This document shows, one piece after another, positions 42,101-57,100 of a stretch of 64,000 nt of DNA (position 1 is its first letter; each line of letters starts with the position of its first letter). The notes beneath the pieces were generated by a model, which was not told where the DNA came from, searched no databases, and was given only the letters and a program-made list of their open reading frames with translations. The translations under genes and the position numbers were made by a program. This DNA comes from Maea johnstoni (lineage: Eukaryota > Annelida > Polychaeta > Spionida > Magelonidae): contig OZ012687.1 of the NCBI GenBank assembly GCA_963942565.1, positions 11,418,912 to 11,482,911 of the forward strand. The letters are read 5' to 3'.

Positions 42101-45100
42101 CAATGAGAATACATGCAAATGCCAGCCTGGATATTTCAAGAATGAAAGCGAGATCTGTGAAAAAAGTAAGCAATGGCAATGACTCATAGGGAAAATGATA
42201 TTCTATCACAGTATTTCAATTTGAAATGTATGTAATCACAAGAATTGTATTGATTTGTACTGAGATAAATCTTGAAAGACCATCTCACCCTACGTATTAC
42301 AAAATACAAAATATAGTACAACACCCTCTCTTATAATACGTGCAGAACTCTAAAGATTATAGAAATTGTCTTAGTTAAGTGATGTTAAGTTCAAATTACA
42401 TTGGTGATATGCCAAACTTGTCAGTATTTGCCAAATGATTTTTTGTAAGAGAAGGTTAATGCCATTTGTAATGATTGATGGATGGGCAATGAATTATTTT
42501 TTACAAATGCAAAGATGTAATATAGAAGACCTAGCTAGATAAATCAATTGGGATATGTTGTAAATGCCTTGCCATTTATGATAGAGTCCCATTCATGCCT
42601 CTCAATGTAGGAACTGAAAACCTTTTAGATTGTGTCTGTTTCATGTCCTTCACTTTGAGTCTGATTTCACAAGCATACATATATACCAAAAGATGTTCTG
42701 TGGATATACACATATGGTCACTAAATGATTCTGACTGCAATCCGTGCATTTCAGTTCTAGGTTCCTTCTGCAGTTACACAATCAACTGCACAAGTAGAGG
42801 AGATGAGAATTCCATATGCATGAATGGCACATGTAGCTGCACATATGGATACTTTACAAATTCAACCAGGAACAAATGCCAACTAAGTAAGCATGCACAT
42901 TCTTCATTGCATATTGCAATACATGATATTTAGTGGTATTAGATGGCCAGGTATAAATGCACCAGTATAACAAAGGAATTGGTGCTGAGCCCCTCTTTCT
43001 TATTTAAAAGTCACTTTACACATACGCAAGTATATCTTAGCATTTATATCACTACCATTATCATCGGCTATTTTCTCTGTACTTAATAGTTGAGATAAAG
43101 AGTGATGTATTCTGAAAATACTGAGAAGTTGTCCAAGGTTTGTTAAATTTCCTTACAGTCTTTGGATCCAGGTGTAACAACAATACCAATTGCACTGATA
43201 GGGGTGATAGAAATATGCTCTGCTACAACCAGCTTTGCAAATGCAAGATGGGCTATCACCAAAATACTACCCAAAATGACTGTCAGAAGAGTAAGTTTGA
43301 ATTAATTGTAAAAAGTAGCAGGTGGACAATGAATTTCATTCAATTGACCAAATTACTTCTTAAAGCAAATTAGAAGCATGCCAGTAGAGAAAATTATATT
43401 CATTGATATAGTTCCAATAGGCTTTCCGCAAGCATTGACTCAGGTCACACATTATTTCATCGGCCAGTAATGTGTCTCTCTATAATGTTGTTTAAGTTCC
43501 AGTAAGCATTGACTCAGGTCACACATTATTTTAGCGGCCAGTAATGTGTCTCTCTATATGTTGTTAAAGTTCCAGTAAGGATATTGAGTCTGACCCAATG
43601 GCCTTTTTATCTTACAGTTCTTGGCTCTTCATGTTCTGATACCAGCAACTGTACCATGAGAGGTGACACAAATGCCATTTGCAATGAGAATACATGCAAA
43701 TGCCTGCCTGGATTTTTCAAGAATGAAAATGAGATCTGTGAGAAAAGTAAGCAATGTAGATCACTAATCAGAAAATTGTCATTATATCACAGTATTGTTA
43801 TTCAGTAAGAAAAATATGCTTAATATAAAAAGGTATAACAAATTGATGTTGAGATAAATCTTGAAAGAAAATCTCTCCATGAGGACTACAACATATGAAC
43901 GAGTGTACAACACTTCCTCTTTTAATGCGCAGAACTATAAAGAAATTTATAGCAACTGTCTTTGTAATATGATGTCTAGTTGAAAAAAGATTTGAAATGT
44001 ACTAAACATGTAAATCATTTACTGATTTATTTTGGACTGAGAAAATCCACATCATCTGTGTTGCCTAATGGTTGGGAGATAGACTTCTCTCACAAATGCA
44101 AAGATGTTATATAGAAGACGTAGCTAAATAAATCAACTGGGATATATTATTGATACCTTGCCTGTTATGATAGAGTGCCATTCATGCTTCTGAAAGTAGG
44201 AACTGAAAACTTTTTAGATTGTTTTTCTGTTTCAAGTCCATCTTTTTGAGTCTGATTACACATTTATACATTGTTAAACTAATTTCTTTGGAAATGCACG
44301 TTTGTTATCTAAATGATTCTTACTGCAATATGTGCATTTCAGTTCTAGGTTCCTTCTGCAGTTACACAGTGAACTGCACCAGCAGAGGAGATGAGAATTC
44401 CATATGCATGAATGGCACATGTAGCTGCACATATGGATACTTTACAAATTCCACCAGAAACAAATGCCAACTAAGTAAGCATGAAAATTCTTCATTGAAT
44501 GTTGCAATGCATGGCAGTTAGTAGTATTAGATCACAAGGTGTAAATTCACTAGAATATCAAAGAAATATTGGGGCTGAACCCATCTCTATAACCTAAAAG
44601 TAACTTTACACATCTGCTAGTATATTTTAGCATTTTTCTCACTGCCATTATCATCGGTTATGCTCTCTGCACTGTATGGATAAAGTGAAGAGTGATTTTC
44701 CTTGAAAATGGTGAGAAGTTGTTCAAGGCTTGTTTAATTTCCTTGCAGTCTTTGGATCCAGGTGTAACAACAGTACCAATTGCACTGATAGGGGTGATAG
44801 AAATATGCTCTGCTACAACCAGCTTTGCAAATGCAAGATGGGCTATTACCAAAATACTACCCAAAATGACTGTCAGAAGAGTAAGTTTGAATTGATCCTT
44901 AAAAGTTCCATGTGGATAAAGATTGTTGTTTAGTTGACCAACTCACATTCCAAAACAAATCATAAGCCTGACACTGGAGGACATTATATCTATGACTATA
45001 GTTCCAATAGGCTTTAAGCAAGCATTCAGTCAGGTCACACATTATTTCATTGGCCAGTAATGCATCTCTCTATACGTTGTTTAAGTTTCAGTGAGGAGAT

Positions 45101-48100
45101 TAGGTCTGACGCAATTACCTATTTGTTTTACAGTTCTTGGCTCTTCATGTTCTGATACCAGCAACTGTACTGTGAGAGGTGACACAAATGCCATTTGCAA
45201 TGAGAATACATGCAAATGCCGGCCTGGATATTTCAAGAATGAAAACGACATCTGTGAAAAAAGTAAGCAATGGCAATGACTCATAGGGAAAATGATATCT
45301 ATAACAGTATTTTTATTGAAATGTATGTAATCACAAGAATTGTATTAATTTGTACTGAGATAAATCTTGAAAGACCATCTCACCCTACATATTACAAAAT
45401 ACAAAATATAGTACAACACCCTCTCTTATAATAACGTGCAGAACTCTAAAGATTATAGAAATTGTCTTAGTTAAGTGATGTTAAGTTCAAGTTACATTGT
45501 TGATATGCCAAACTTGTCAGTATTTGCAAAATGATTTTTTGCAAGAGAAGGTATATGCCATTTGTAATGATTGATGGGTGGGCGATGAATTATATTTTTC
45601 AAATGTAAAGATGTAATATAGAAGACCTAGCTAGATAAATCAATTGGCATATGTTGTAAATGCCTTGCCATTTATGATAGAGTCCCATTCATGCCTCTCA
45701 AAGTAGGAACTGAAAACCTTTTAGATTGTGTCTGTTTCATGTCCTTCACTTTGAGTCTGATTTCACAAGCATACATATATACCAAAAGATGTTCTGTGGA
45801 TATACACATATGGTCACTAAAAGATTCTGACTGCAATCCGTGCATTTCAGTTCTAGGTTCCTTCTGCAGTCACACAATCAACTGCACAAGTAGAGGAGAT
45901 GAGAATTCCATATGCATGAATGGCACATGTAGCTGCACATATGGATACTTTACAAATTCAACCAGGAACAAATGCCAACTAAGTAAGCATGCACATTCTT
46001 CATTGCATATTGCAATACATGATATTTAGTGGTATTAGATGGCCAGGTATAAATGCACCAGTATAACAAAGGAATTGGTGCTGAGCCCCTCTTTCTTATT
46101 TAAAAGTCACTTTACACATACGCAAGTATATCTTAGCATTTATATCACTACCATTATCATCGGCTATTTTCTCTGTACTTAATAGTTGAGATAAAGAGTG
46201 ATGTATTCTGAAAATAGTGAGAAGTTGTCCAAGGTTTGTTTAATTTCCTTACAGTCTTTGGATCCAGGTGTAACAACAATACCAATTGCACTGATAGGGG
46301 TGATAGAAATATGCTCTGCTACAACCAGCTTTGCAAATGCAAGATGGGCTATCACCAAAATACTACCCAAAATGACTGTCAGAAGAGTAAGTTTGAATTA
46401 ATTGTAAAATGTAGCAGGTGGACAATGAATTTCATTCAATTGACCAAATTACTTCTTAAAGCAAATTAGAAGCATGCCAGTAGAGAAAATTATATTCATT
46501 GATATAGTTCCAATAGGCTTTGCGCAAGCATTGACTCAGGTCACACATTATTTCATCAGCCAGTAATGTGTCTCTCTATAATGTTGTTTAAGTTCCAGTA
46601 AGCATTGACTCAGGTCACACATTATTTCATCGGCCAGTAATGTGTCTCTCTATATGTTGTTAAAGTTCCAGTAAGGATATTGAGTCTGACCCAATGGCCT
46701 TTTTATCTTACAGTTCTCGGCTCTTCATGTTCTGATACCAGCAACTGTACCGTGAGAGGTGACACAAATGCCATTTGCAATGAGAATACATGCAAATGCC
46801 TGCCTGGATTTTTCAAGAATGAAAATGAGATCTGTGAGAAAAGTAAGCAATGCAGATCACTAATCAGAAAAATGTCATTATATCACAGTATTGTAATTCA
46901 GTAAGAGAAATATACTTAATATAAAAAGGTATAACAAATTGATGTTGAGATAAATCTTGAAAGAAAATCTCTCCATGAGGACTACAACATATGAAAGAGT
47001 GTACAACACTTCCTCTTTTAATGCGCAGAACTATAAAGAAATTTATAGCAACTGTCTTTGTAATATGATGTCTAGTTGAAAAAAGATTTGAAATGTACTA
47101 AACATGTAAATCATTTACTGATTTATTTTGGACTGAGAAAATCCACATCATTTGTGTTGCCTAATGGTTGGGAGATAGACTTCTCTCACAAATGCAACGA
47201 TGTTATATAGAAGACGTAGCTAAATAAATCAACTGGGATATATTATTGATACCTTGCCTGTTATGATAGAGTGCCATTCATGCTTCTGAAAGTAGGAACT
47301 GAAAACCTTTTAGATTTTTTTTCTGTTTCAAGTCCATCTTTTTGAGTCTGATTACACATTTATACATTGTTAAACTATTTTCTTTGGAAATGCACGTTTG
47401 TTATCTAAATGATTCTTACTGCAATATGTGCATTTCAGTTCTAGGTTCCTTCTGCAGTTACACAGTGAACTGCACCAGTAGAGGAGATGAGAATTCCATA
47501 TGCATGAATGGCACATGTAGCTGCACATATGGATACTTTACAAATTCCACCAGAAACAAATGCCAACTAAGTAAGCATGAAAATTCTTCATTGAATGTTG
47601 CAATGCATGGCAGTTAGTAGTATTAGATGACCAGGTGTAAATTCACTAGAATATCAAAGAAATATTGGGGCTGAACCCATCTCTATAACCTAAAAGTAAC
47701 TTTACACATCTGCTAGTATATTTTAGCATTTTTCTCACTGCCATTATCATCGGTTATGCTCTCTGCACTGTATGGATAAAGTGAAGAGTGATTTTCCTTG
47801 AAAATGGTGAGAAGTTGTTCAAGGCTTGTTTAATTTCCTTGCAGTCTTTGGATCCAGGTGTAACAACAGTACCAATTGCACTGATAGGGGTGATAGAAAT
47901 ATGCTCTGCTACAACCAGCTTTGCAAATGCAAGATGGGCTATTACCAAAATACTACCCAAAATGACTGTCAGAAGAGTAAGTTTGAATTGATCCTTAAAA
48001 GTTCCATGTGGATAAAGATTGTTGTTTAGTTGACCAACTCACATCCCAAAACAAATCATAAGCCTGACACTGGAGGACATTATATCTATGACTATAGTTC

Positions 48101-51100
48101 CAATAGGCTTTTAGCAAGCATTCAGTCAGGTCACACATTATTTCATTGGCCAGTAATGCATCTCTCTATACGTTGTTTAAGTTTCAGTGAGGAGATTAGG
48201 TCTGACGCAATTACCTATTTGTTTTGCAGTTCTTGGCTCTTCATGTTCTGATACCAGCAACTGTACTGTGAGAGGTGACACAAATGCCATTTGCAATGAG
48301 AATACATGCAAATGCCGGCCTGGATATTTCAATAATGAAAACGACATCTGTGAAAAAAGTAAGCAATGGCAATGACTCATAGGGAAAATGATATCTATCA
48401 CAGTATTTTAATTTGAAATGTATGTAATCACAAGAATTGTATTAATTTGTACTGAGATAAATCGTGAAAGACTATCTCACCCTACGTATTACAAAATACA
48501 AAATATAGTACAACACCCTCTCTTATAATAACGTGCAGAACTCTAAAGATTATAGAAATTGTCTTAGTTAAGTGATGTTAAGTTCAAGTTACATTGTTGA
48601 TATGCCAAACTTGTTAGTATTTGCAAAATGATTTTTTGCAAGAGAAGGTATATGCCATTTGTAATGATTGATGGGTGGGCGATGAATTATATTTTTCAAA
48701 TGCAAAGATGTAATATAGAAGGCCTAGCTAGATAAATCAATTGGGATATGTTGTAAATGCCTTGCCATTTATGATAGAGTCCCATTCATGCCTCTCAAAG
48801 TAGGAACTGAAAACCTTTTAGATTGTGTCTGTTTCATGTCCTTCACTTTGAGTCTGATTTCACAAGCATACATATATACCAAAAGATGTTCTGTGGATAT
48901 ACACATATGGTCACTAAAAGGTTCTGACTGCAATCCGTGCATTTCAGTTCTAGGTTCCTTCTGCAGTCACACAATCAACTGCACAAGTAGAGGAGATGAG
49001 AATTCCATATGCATGAATGGCACATGTAGCTGCACATATGGATACTTTACAAATTCAACCAGGAACAAATGCCAACTAAGTAAGCATGCACATTCTTCAT
49101 TGCATATTGCAATACAAGATATTTAGTGGTACTAGATCGCCAGGTATAAATGCACCAGTATAACAAAGGAATTGGTGCTGAGCCCCTCTTTCTTTTTTAA
49201 AAGTCACTTTACACATACGCAAGTATATCTTAGCATTTATATCACTACCATTATCATCGGCTATTTTCTCTGTACTTAATAGTTGAGATAAAGAGTGATG
49301 TATTCTGAAAATAGTGAGAAGTTGTCCAAGGTTTGTTTAATTTCCTTACAGTCTTTGGATCCAGGTGTAACAACAATACCAATTGCACTGATAGGGGTGA
49401 TAGAAATATGCTCTGCTACAACCAGCTTTGCAAATGCAAGATGGGCTATCACCAAAATACTACCCAAAATGACTGTCAGAAGAGTAAGTTTGAATTAATT
49501 GTAAAAAGTAGCAGGTGGACAATGAATTTCATTCAATTGACCAAATTACTTCTTAAAGCATATTAGAAGCATGCCAGTAGAGAAAATTATATTCATTGAT
49601 ATAGTTCCAATAGGCTTTGCGCAAGCATTGACTCAGGTCACACATTATTTCATCGGCCAGTAATGTGTCTCTCTATAATGTTGTTTAAGTTCCAGTAAGC
49701 ATTGACTCAGGTCACACATTATTTTATCGGCCAGTAATGTGTCTCTCTATATGTTGTTAAAGTTCCAGTAAGGATATTGAGTCTGACCCAATGGCCTTTT
49801 TATCTTACAGTTCTTGGCTCTTCATGTTCTGATACCAGCAACTGTACCGTGAGAGGTGACACAAATGCCATTTGCAATGAGAATACATGCAAATGCCTGC
49901 CTGGATTTTTCAAGAATGAAAATGAGATCTGTGAGAAAAGTAAGCAATGCAGATCACTAATCAGAAAAATGTCATTATATCACAGTATTGTAATTCAGTA
50001 AGAGAAATATACTTAATATAAAAAGGTATAACAAATTGATGTTGAGATAAATCTTGAAAGAAAATCTCTCCATGAGGACTACAACATATGAACGAGTGTA
50101 CAACACTTCCTCTTTTAATGCGCAGAACTATAAAGAAATTTATAGCAACTGTCTTTGTAATATGATGTCTAGTTGAAAAAAGATTTGAAATGTACTAAAC
50201 ATGTAAATCATTTACTGATTTATTTTGGACTGAGAAAATCCACATCATTTGTGTTGCCTAATGGTTGGGAGATAGACTTCTCTCACAAATGCAACGATGT
50301 TATATAGAAGACGTAGCTAAATAAATCAACTGGGATATATTATTGATACCTTGCCTGTTATGATAGAGTGCCATTCATGCTTCTGAAAGTAGGAACTGAA
50401 AACCTTTTAGATTTTTTTTCTGTTTCAAGTCCATCTTTTTGAGTCTGATTACACATTTATACATTGTTAAACTATTTTCTTTGGAAATGCACGTTTGTTA
50501 TCTAAATGATTCTTACTGCAATATGTGCATTTCAGTTCTAGGTTCCTTCTGCAGTTACACAGTGAACTGCACCAGTAGAGGAGATGAGAATTCCATATGC
50601 ATGAATGGCACATGTAGCTGCACATATGGATACTTTACAAATTCCACCAGAAACAAATGCCAACTAAGTAAGCATGAAAATTCTTCATTGAATGTTGCAA
50701 TGCATGGCAGTTAGTAGTATTAGATGACCAGGTGTAAATTCACTAGAATATCAAATAAATATTGGGGCTGAACCCATCTCTATAACCTAAAAGTAACTTT
50801 ACACATCTGCTAGTATATTTTAGCATTTTTCTCACTGCCATTATCATCGGTTATGCTCTCTGCACTGTATGGATAAAGTGAAGAGTGATTTTCCTTGAAA
50901 ATGGTGAGAAGTTGTTCAAGGCTTGTTTAATTTCCTTGCAGTCTTTGGATCCAGGTGTAACAACAGTACCAATTGCACTGATAGGGGTGATAGAAATATG
51001 CTCTGCTACAACCAGCTTTGCAAATGCAAGATGGGCTATTACCAAAATACTACCCAAAATGACTGTCAGAAGAGTAAGTTTGAATTGATCCTTAAAAGTT

Positions 51101-54100
51101 CCATGTGGATAAAGATTGTTGTTTAGTTGACCAACTCACATTCCAAAACAAATCATAAGCCTGACACTGGAGGACATTATATCTATGACTATAGTTCCAA
51201 TAGGCTTTTAGCAAGCATTCAGTCAGGTCACACATTATGTCATTGGCCAGTAATGCATCTGTCTATACGTTGTTTAAGTTTCAGTGAGGAGATTAGGTCT
51301 GACGCAATTACCTATTTGTTTTACAGTTCTTGGCTCTTCATGTTCTGATACCAGCAACTGTACTGTGAGAGGTGACACAAATGCCATTTGCAATGAGAAT
51401 ACATGCAAATGCCGGCCTGGATATTTCAATAATGAAAACGACATCTGTGAAAAAAGTAAGCAATGGCAATGACTCATAGGGAAAATGATATCTATCACAG
51501 TATTTTAATTTGAAATGTATGTAATCACAAGAATTGTATTAATTTGTACTGAGATAAATCTTGAAAGACCATCTCACCCTACGTATTACAAAATACAAAA
51601 TATAGTACAACACCCTCTCTTATAATAACGTGCAGAACTCTAAAGATTATAGAAATTGTCTTAGTTAAGTGATGTTAAGTTCAAGTTACATTGTTGATAT
51701 GCCAAACTTGTCAGTATTTGCAAAATGATTTTTTGCAAGAGAAGGTATATGCCATTTGTAATGATTGATGGGTGGGCGATGAATTATATTTTTCAAATGT
51801 AAAGATGTAATATAGAAGACCTAGCTAGATAAATCAATTGGCATATGTTGTAAATGCCTTGCCATTTATGATAGAGTCCCATTCATGCCTCTAAAAGTAG
51901 GAACTGAAAACCTTTTAGATTGTGTCTGTTTCATGTCCTTCACTTTGAGTCTGATTTCACAAGCATACATATATACCAAAAGATGTTCTGTGGATATACA
52001 CATATGGTCACTAAAAGATTCTGACTGCAATCCGTGCATTTCAGTTCTAGGTTCCTTCTGCAGTCACACAATCAACTGCACAAGTAGAGGAGATGAGAAT
52101 TCCATATGCATGAATGGCACATGTAGCTGCACATATGGATACTTTACAAATTCAACCAGGAACAAATGCCAACTAAGTAAGCATGCACATTCTTCATTGC
52201 ATATTGCAATACATGATATTTAGTGGTATTAGATGGCCAGGTATAAATGCACCAGTATAACAAAGGAATTGGTGCTGAGCCCCTCTTTCTTATTTAAAAG
52301 TCACTTTACACATACGCAAGTATATCTTAGCATTTATATCACTACCATTATCATCGGCTATTTTCTCTGTACTTAATAGTTGAGATAAAGAGTGATGTAT
52401 TCTGAAAATAGTGAGAAGTTGTCCAAGGTTTGTTTAATTTCCTTACAGTCTTTGGATCCAGGTGTAACAACAATACCAATTGCACTGATAGGGGTGATAA
52501 AAATATGCTCTGCTACAACCAGCTTTGCAAATGCAAGATGGGCTATCACCAAAATACTACCCAAAATGACTGTCAGAAGAGTAAGTTTGAATTAATTGTA
52601 AAATGTAGCAGGTGGACAATGAATTTCATTCAATTGACCAAATTACTTCTTAAAGCAAATTAGAAGCATGCCAGTAGAGAAAATTATATTCATTGATATA
52701 GTTCCAATAGGCTTTGCGCAAGCATTGACTCAGGTCACACATTATTTCATCAGCCAGTAATGTGTCTCTCTATAATGTTGTTTAAGTTCCAGTAAGCATT
52801 GACTCAGGTCACACATTATTTTATCGGCCAGTAATGTGTCTCTCTATATGTTGTTAAAGTTCCAGTAAGGATATTGAGTCTGACCCAATGGCCTTTTTAT
52901 CTTACAGTTCTCGGCTCTTCATGTTCTGATACCAGCAACTGTACCGTGAGAGGTGACACAAATGCCATTTGCAATGAGAATACATGCAAATGCCTGCCTG
53001 GATTTTTCAAGAATGAAAATGAGATCTGTGAGAAAAGTAAGCAATGCAGATCACTAATCAGAAAAATGTCATTATATCACAGTATTGTAATTCAGTAAGA
53101 GAAATATACTTAATATAAAAAGGTATAACAAATTGATGTTGAGATAAATCTTGAAAGAAAATCTCTCCATGAGGACTACAACATATGAACGAGTGTACAA
53201 CACTTCCTCTTTTAATGCGCAGAACTATAAAGAAATTTATAGCAACTGTCTTTGTAATATGATGTCTAGTTGAAAAAAGATTTGAAATGTACTAAACATG
53301 TAAATCATTTACTGATTTATTTTGGACTGAGAAAATCCACATCATTTGTGTTGCCTAATGGTTGGGAGATAGACTTCTCTCACAAATGCAAAGATGTTAT
53401 ATAGAAGACGTAGCTAAATAAATCAACTGGGATATATTATTGATACCTTGCCCGTTATGATAGAGTGCCATTCATGCTTCTGAAAGTAGGAACTGAAAAC
53501 CTTTTAGATTGTTTTTCTGTTTCAATTCCATCTTTTTGAGTCTGATTACACATTTATACATTGTTAAACTATTTTCTTTGGAAATGCACGTTTGTTATCT
53601 AAATGATTCTTACTGCAATATGTGCATTTCAGTTCTAGGTTCCTTCTGCAGTTACACAGTGAACTGCACCAGTAGAGGAGATGAGAATTCCATATGCATG
53701 AATGGCACATGTAGCTGCACATATGGATACTTTACAAATTCCACCAGAAACAAATGCCAACTAAGTAAGCATGAAAATTCTTCATTGAATGTTGCAATGC
53801 ATGGCAGTTAGTAGTATTAGATCACAAGGTGTAAATTCACTAGAATATCAAAGAAATATTGGGGCTGAACCCATCTCTATAACCTAAAAGTAACTTTACA
53901 CATCTGCTAGTATATTTTAGCATTTTTCTCACTGCCATTATCATCGGTTATGCTCTCTGCACTGTATGGATAAAGTAAAGAGTGATTTTCCTTGAAAATA
54001 GTGAGAAGTTGTTCAAGGCTTGTTTAATTTCCTTGCAGTCTTTGGATCCAGGTGTAAAAACAGTACCAATTGCACTGATAGGGGTGATAGAAATATGCTC

Positions 54101-57100
54101 TGCTACAACCAGCTTTGCAAATGCAAGATGGGCTATTACCAAAATACTACCCAAAATGACTGTCAGAAGAGTAAGTTTGAATTGATCCTTAAAAGTTCCA
54201 TGTGGATAAAGATTGTTGTTTAGTTGACCAACTCACATCCCAAAACAAATCATAAGCCTGACACTGGAGGACATTATATCTATGACTATAGTTCCAATAG
54301 GCTTTTAGCAAGCATTCAGTCAGGTCACACATTATTTCATTGGCCAGTAATGCATCTCTCTATACGTTGTTTAAGTTTCAGTGAGGAGATTAGGTCTGAC
54401 GCAATTACCTATTTGTTTTACAGTTCTTGGCTCTTCATGTTCTGATACCAGCAACTGTACTGTGAGAGGTGACACAAATGCCATTTGCAATGAGAATACA
54501 TGCAAATGCCGGCCTGGATATTTCAATAATGAAAACGACATCTGTGAAAAAAGTAAGCAATGGCAATGACTCATAGGGAAAATGATATCTATCACAGTAT
54601 TTTAATTTGAAATGTATGTAATCACAAGAATTGTATTGATTTGTACTGAGATAAATCTTGAAAGACCATCTCACCCTACGTATTACAAAATACAAAATAT
54701 AGTACAACACCCTCTCTTATAATAACGTGCAGAACTCTAAAGATTATAGAAATTGTCTTAGTTAAGTGATGTTAAGTTCAAGTTAAATTGTTGATATGCC
54801 AAACTTGTCAGTATTTGCAAATTGATTTTTTGCAAGAGAAGGTATATGCCATTTGTAATGATTGATGGGTGGGCGATGAATTATATTTTTCAAATGCAAA
54901 GATGTAATATAGAAGACCTAGCTAGATGAATCAATTGGGATATGTTGTAAATGCCTTGCCATTTATGATAGAGTCCCATTCATGCCTCTCAAAGTAGGAA
55001 CTGAAAGCCTTTTAGATTGTGTCTGTTTCATGTCCTTCACTTTGAGTCTGATTTCACAAGCATACATATATACCAAAAGATGTTCTGTGGATATACACAT
55101 ATGGTCACTAAAAGATTCTGACTGCAATCCGTGCATTTCAGTTCTAGGTTCCTTCTGCAGTCACACAATCAACTGCACAAGTAGAGGAGATGAGAATTCC
55201 ATATGCATGAATGGCACATGTAGCTGCACATATGGATACTTTACAAATTCAACCAGGAACAAATGCCAACTAAGTAAGCATGCACATTCTTCATTGCATA
55301 TTGCAATACATGATATTTAGTGGTATTAGATGGCCAGGTATAAATGCACCAGTATAACAAAGGAATTGGTGCTGAGCCCCTCTTTCTTTTTTAAAAGTCA
55401 CTTTACACATACGCAAGTATATCTTAGCATTTATATCACTACCATTATCATCGGCTATTTTCTCTGTACTTAATAGTTGAGATAAAGAGTGATGTATTCT
55501 GAAAATAGTGAGAAGTTGTCCAAGGTTTGTTAAATTTCCTTACAGTCTTTGGATCCAGGTGTAACAACAATACCAATTGCACTGATAGGGGTGATAGAAA
55601 TATGCTCTGCTACAACCAGCTTTGCAAATGCAAGATGGGCTATCACCAAAATACTACCCAAAATGACTGTCAGAAGAGTAAGTTTGAATTAATTGTAAAA
55701 AGTAGCAGGTGGACAATGAATTTCATTCAATTGACCAAATTACTTCTCAAAGCAAATTAGAAGCATGCCAGTAGAGAAAATTATATTCATTGATATAGTT
55801 CCAATAGGCTTTGCGCAAGCATTGACTCAGGTCACACATTATTTCATCAGCCAGTAATGTGTCTCTCTATAATGTTGTTTAAGTTCCAGTAAGCATTGAC
55901 TCAGGTCACACATTATTTCATCGGCCAGTAATGTGTCTCTCTATATGTTGTTAAAGTTCCAGTAAGGATATTGAGTCTGACCCAATGGCCTTTTTATCTT
56001 ACAGTTCTCGGCTCTTCATGTTCTGATACCAGCAACTGTACCGTGAGAGGTGACACAAATGCCATTTGCAATGAGAATACATGCAAATGCCTGCCTGGAT
56101 TTTTCAAGAATGAAAATGAGATCTGTGAGAAAAGTAAGCAATGCAGATCACTAATCAGAAAAATGTCATTATATCACAGTATTGTAATTCAGTAAGAGAA
56201 ATATACTTAATATAAAAAGGTATAACAAATTGATGTGGAGATAAATCTTGAAAGAAAATCTCTCCATGAGGACTACAACATATGAAAGAGTGTACAACAC
56301 TTCCTCTTTTAATGCGCAGAACTATAAAGAAATTTATAGCAACTGTCTTTGTAATATGATGTCTAGTTGAAAAAAGATTTGAAATGTACTAAACATGTAA
56401 ATCATTTACTGATTTATTTTGGACTGAGAAAATCCACATCATTTGTGTTGCCTAATGGTTGGGAGATAGACTTCTCTCACAAATGCAACGATGTTATATA
56501 GAAGACGTAGCTAAATAAATCAACTGGGATATATTATTGATACCTTGCCTGTTATGATAGAGTGCCATTCATGCTTCTGAAAGTAGGAACTGAAAACCTT
56601 TTAGATTTTTTTTCTGTTTCAAGTCCATCTTTTTGAGTCTGATTACACATTTATACATTGTTAAACTATTTTCTTTGGAAATGCACGTTTGTTATCTAAA
56701 TGATTCTTACTGCAATATGTGCATTTCAGTTCTAGGTTCCTTCTGCAGTTACACAGTGAACTGCACCAGTAGAGGAGATGAGAATTCCATATGCATGAAT
56801 GGCACATGTAGCTGCACATATGGATACTTTACAAATTCCACCAGAAACAAATGCCAACTAAGTAAGCATGAAAATTCTTCATTGAATGTTGCAATGCATG
56901 GCAGTTAGTAGTATTAGATCACAAGGTGTAAATTCACTAGAATATCAAAGAAATATTGGGGCTGAACCCATCTCTATAACCTAAAAGTAACTTTACACAT
57001 CTGCTAGTATATTTTAGCATTTTTCTCACTGCCATTATCATCGGTTATGCTCTCTGCACTGTATGGATAAAGTAAAGAGTGATTTTCCTTGAAAATAGTG

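Larger units (their letters stand above)
47000..51960. repeat. Large duplication block, left copy (partner at 59390-64000)
   Basis: Exons and private variants match at a constant +12388 bp: the TTTTGCAG acceptor (48.2 and 60.6 kb), AAGGCCTAGC in the intron (48.7 and 61.1 kb), IAIQDI just after B (49.1 and 61.5 kb), and ATTATGTCATTGG (51.2 and 63.6 kb). The limits are approximate and the right copy runs off the window. Confidence 0.85.
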
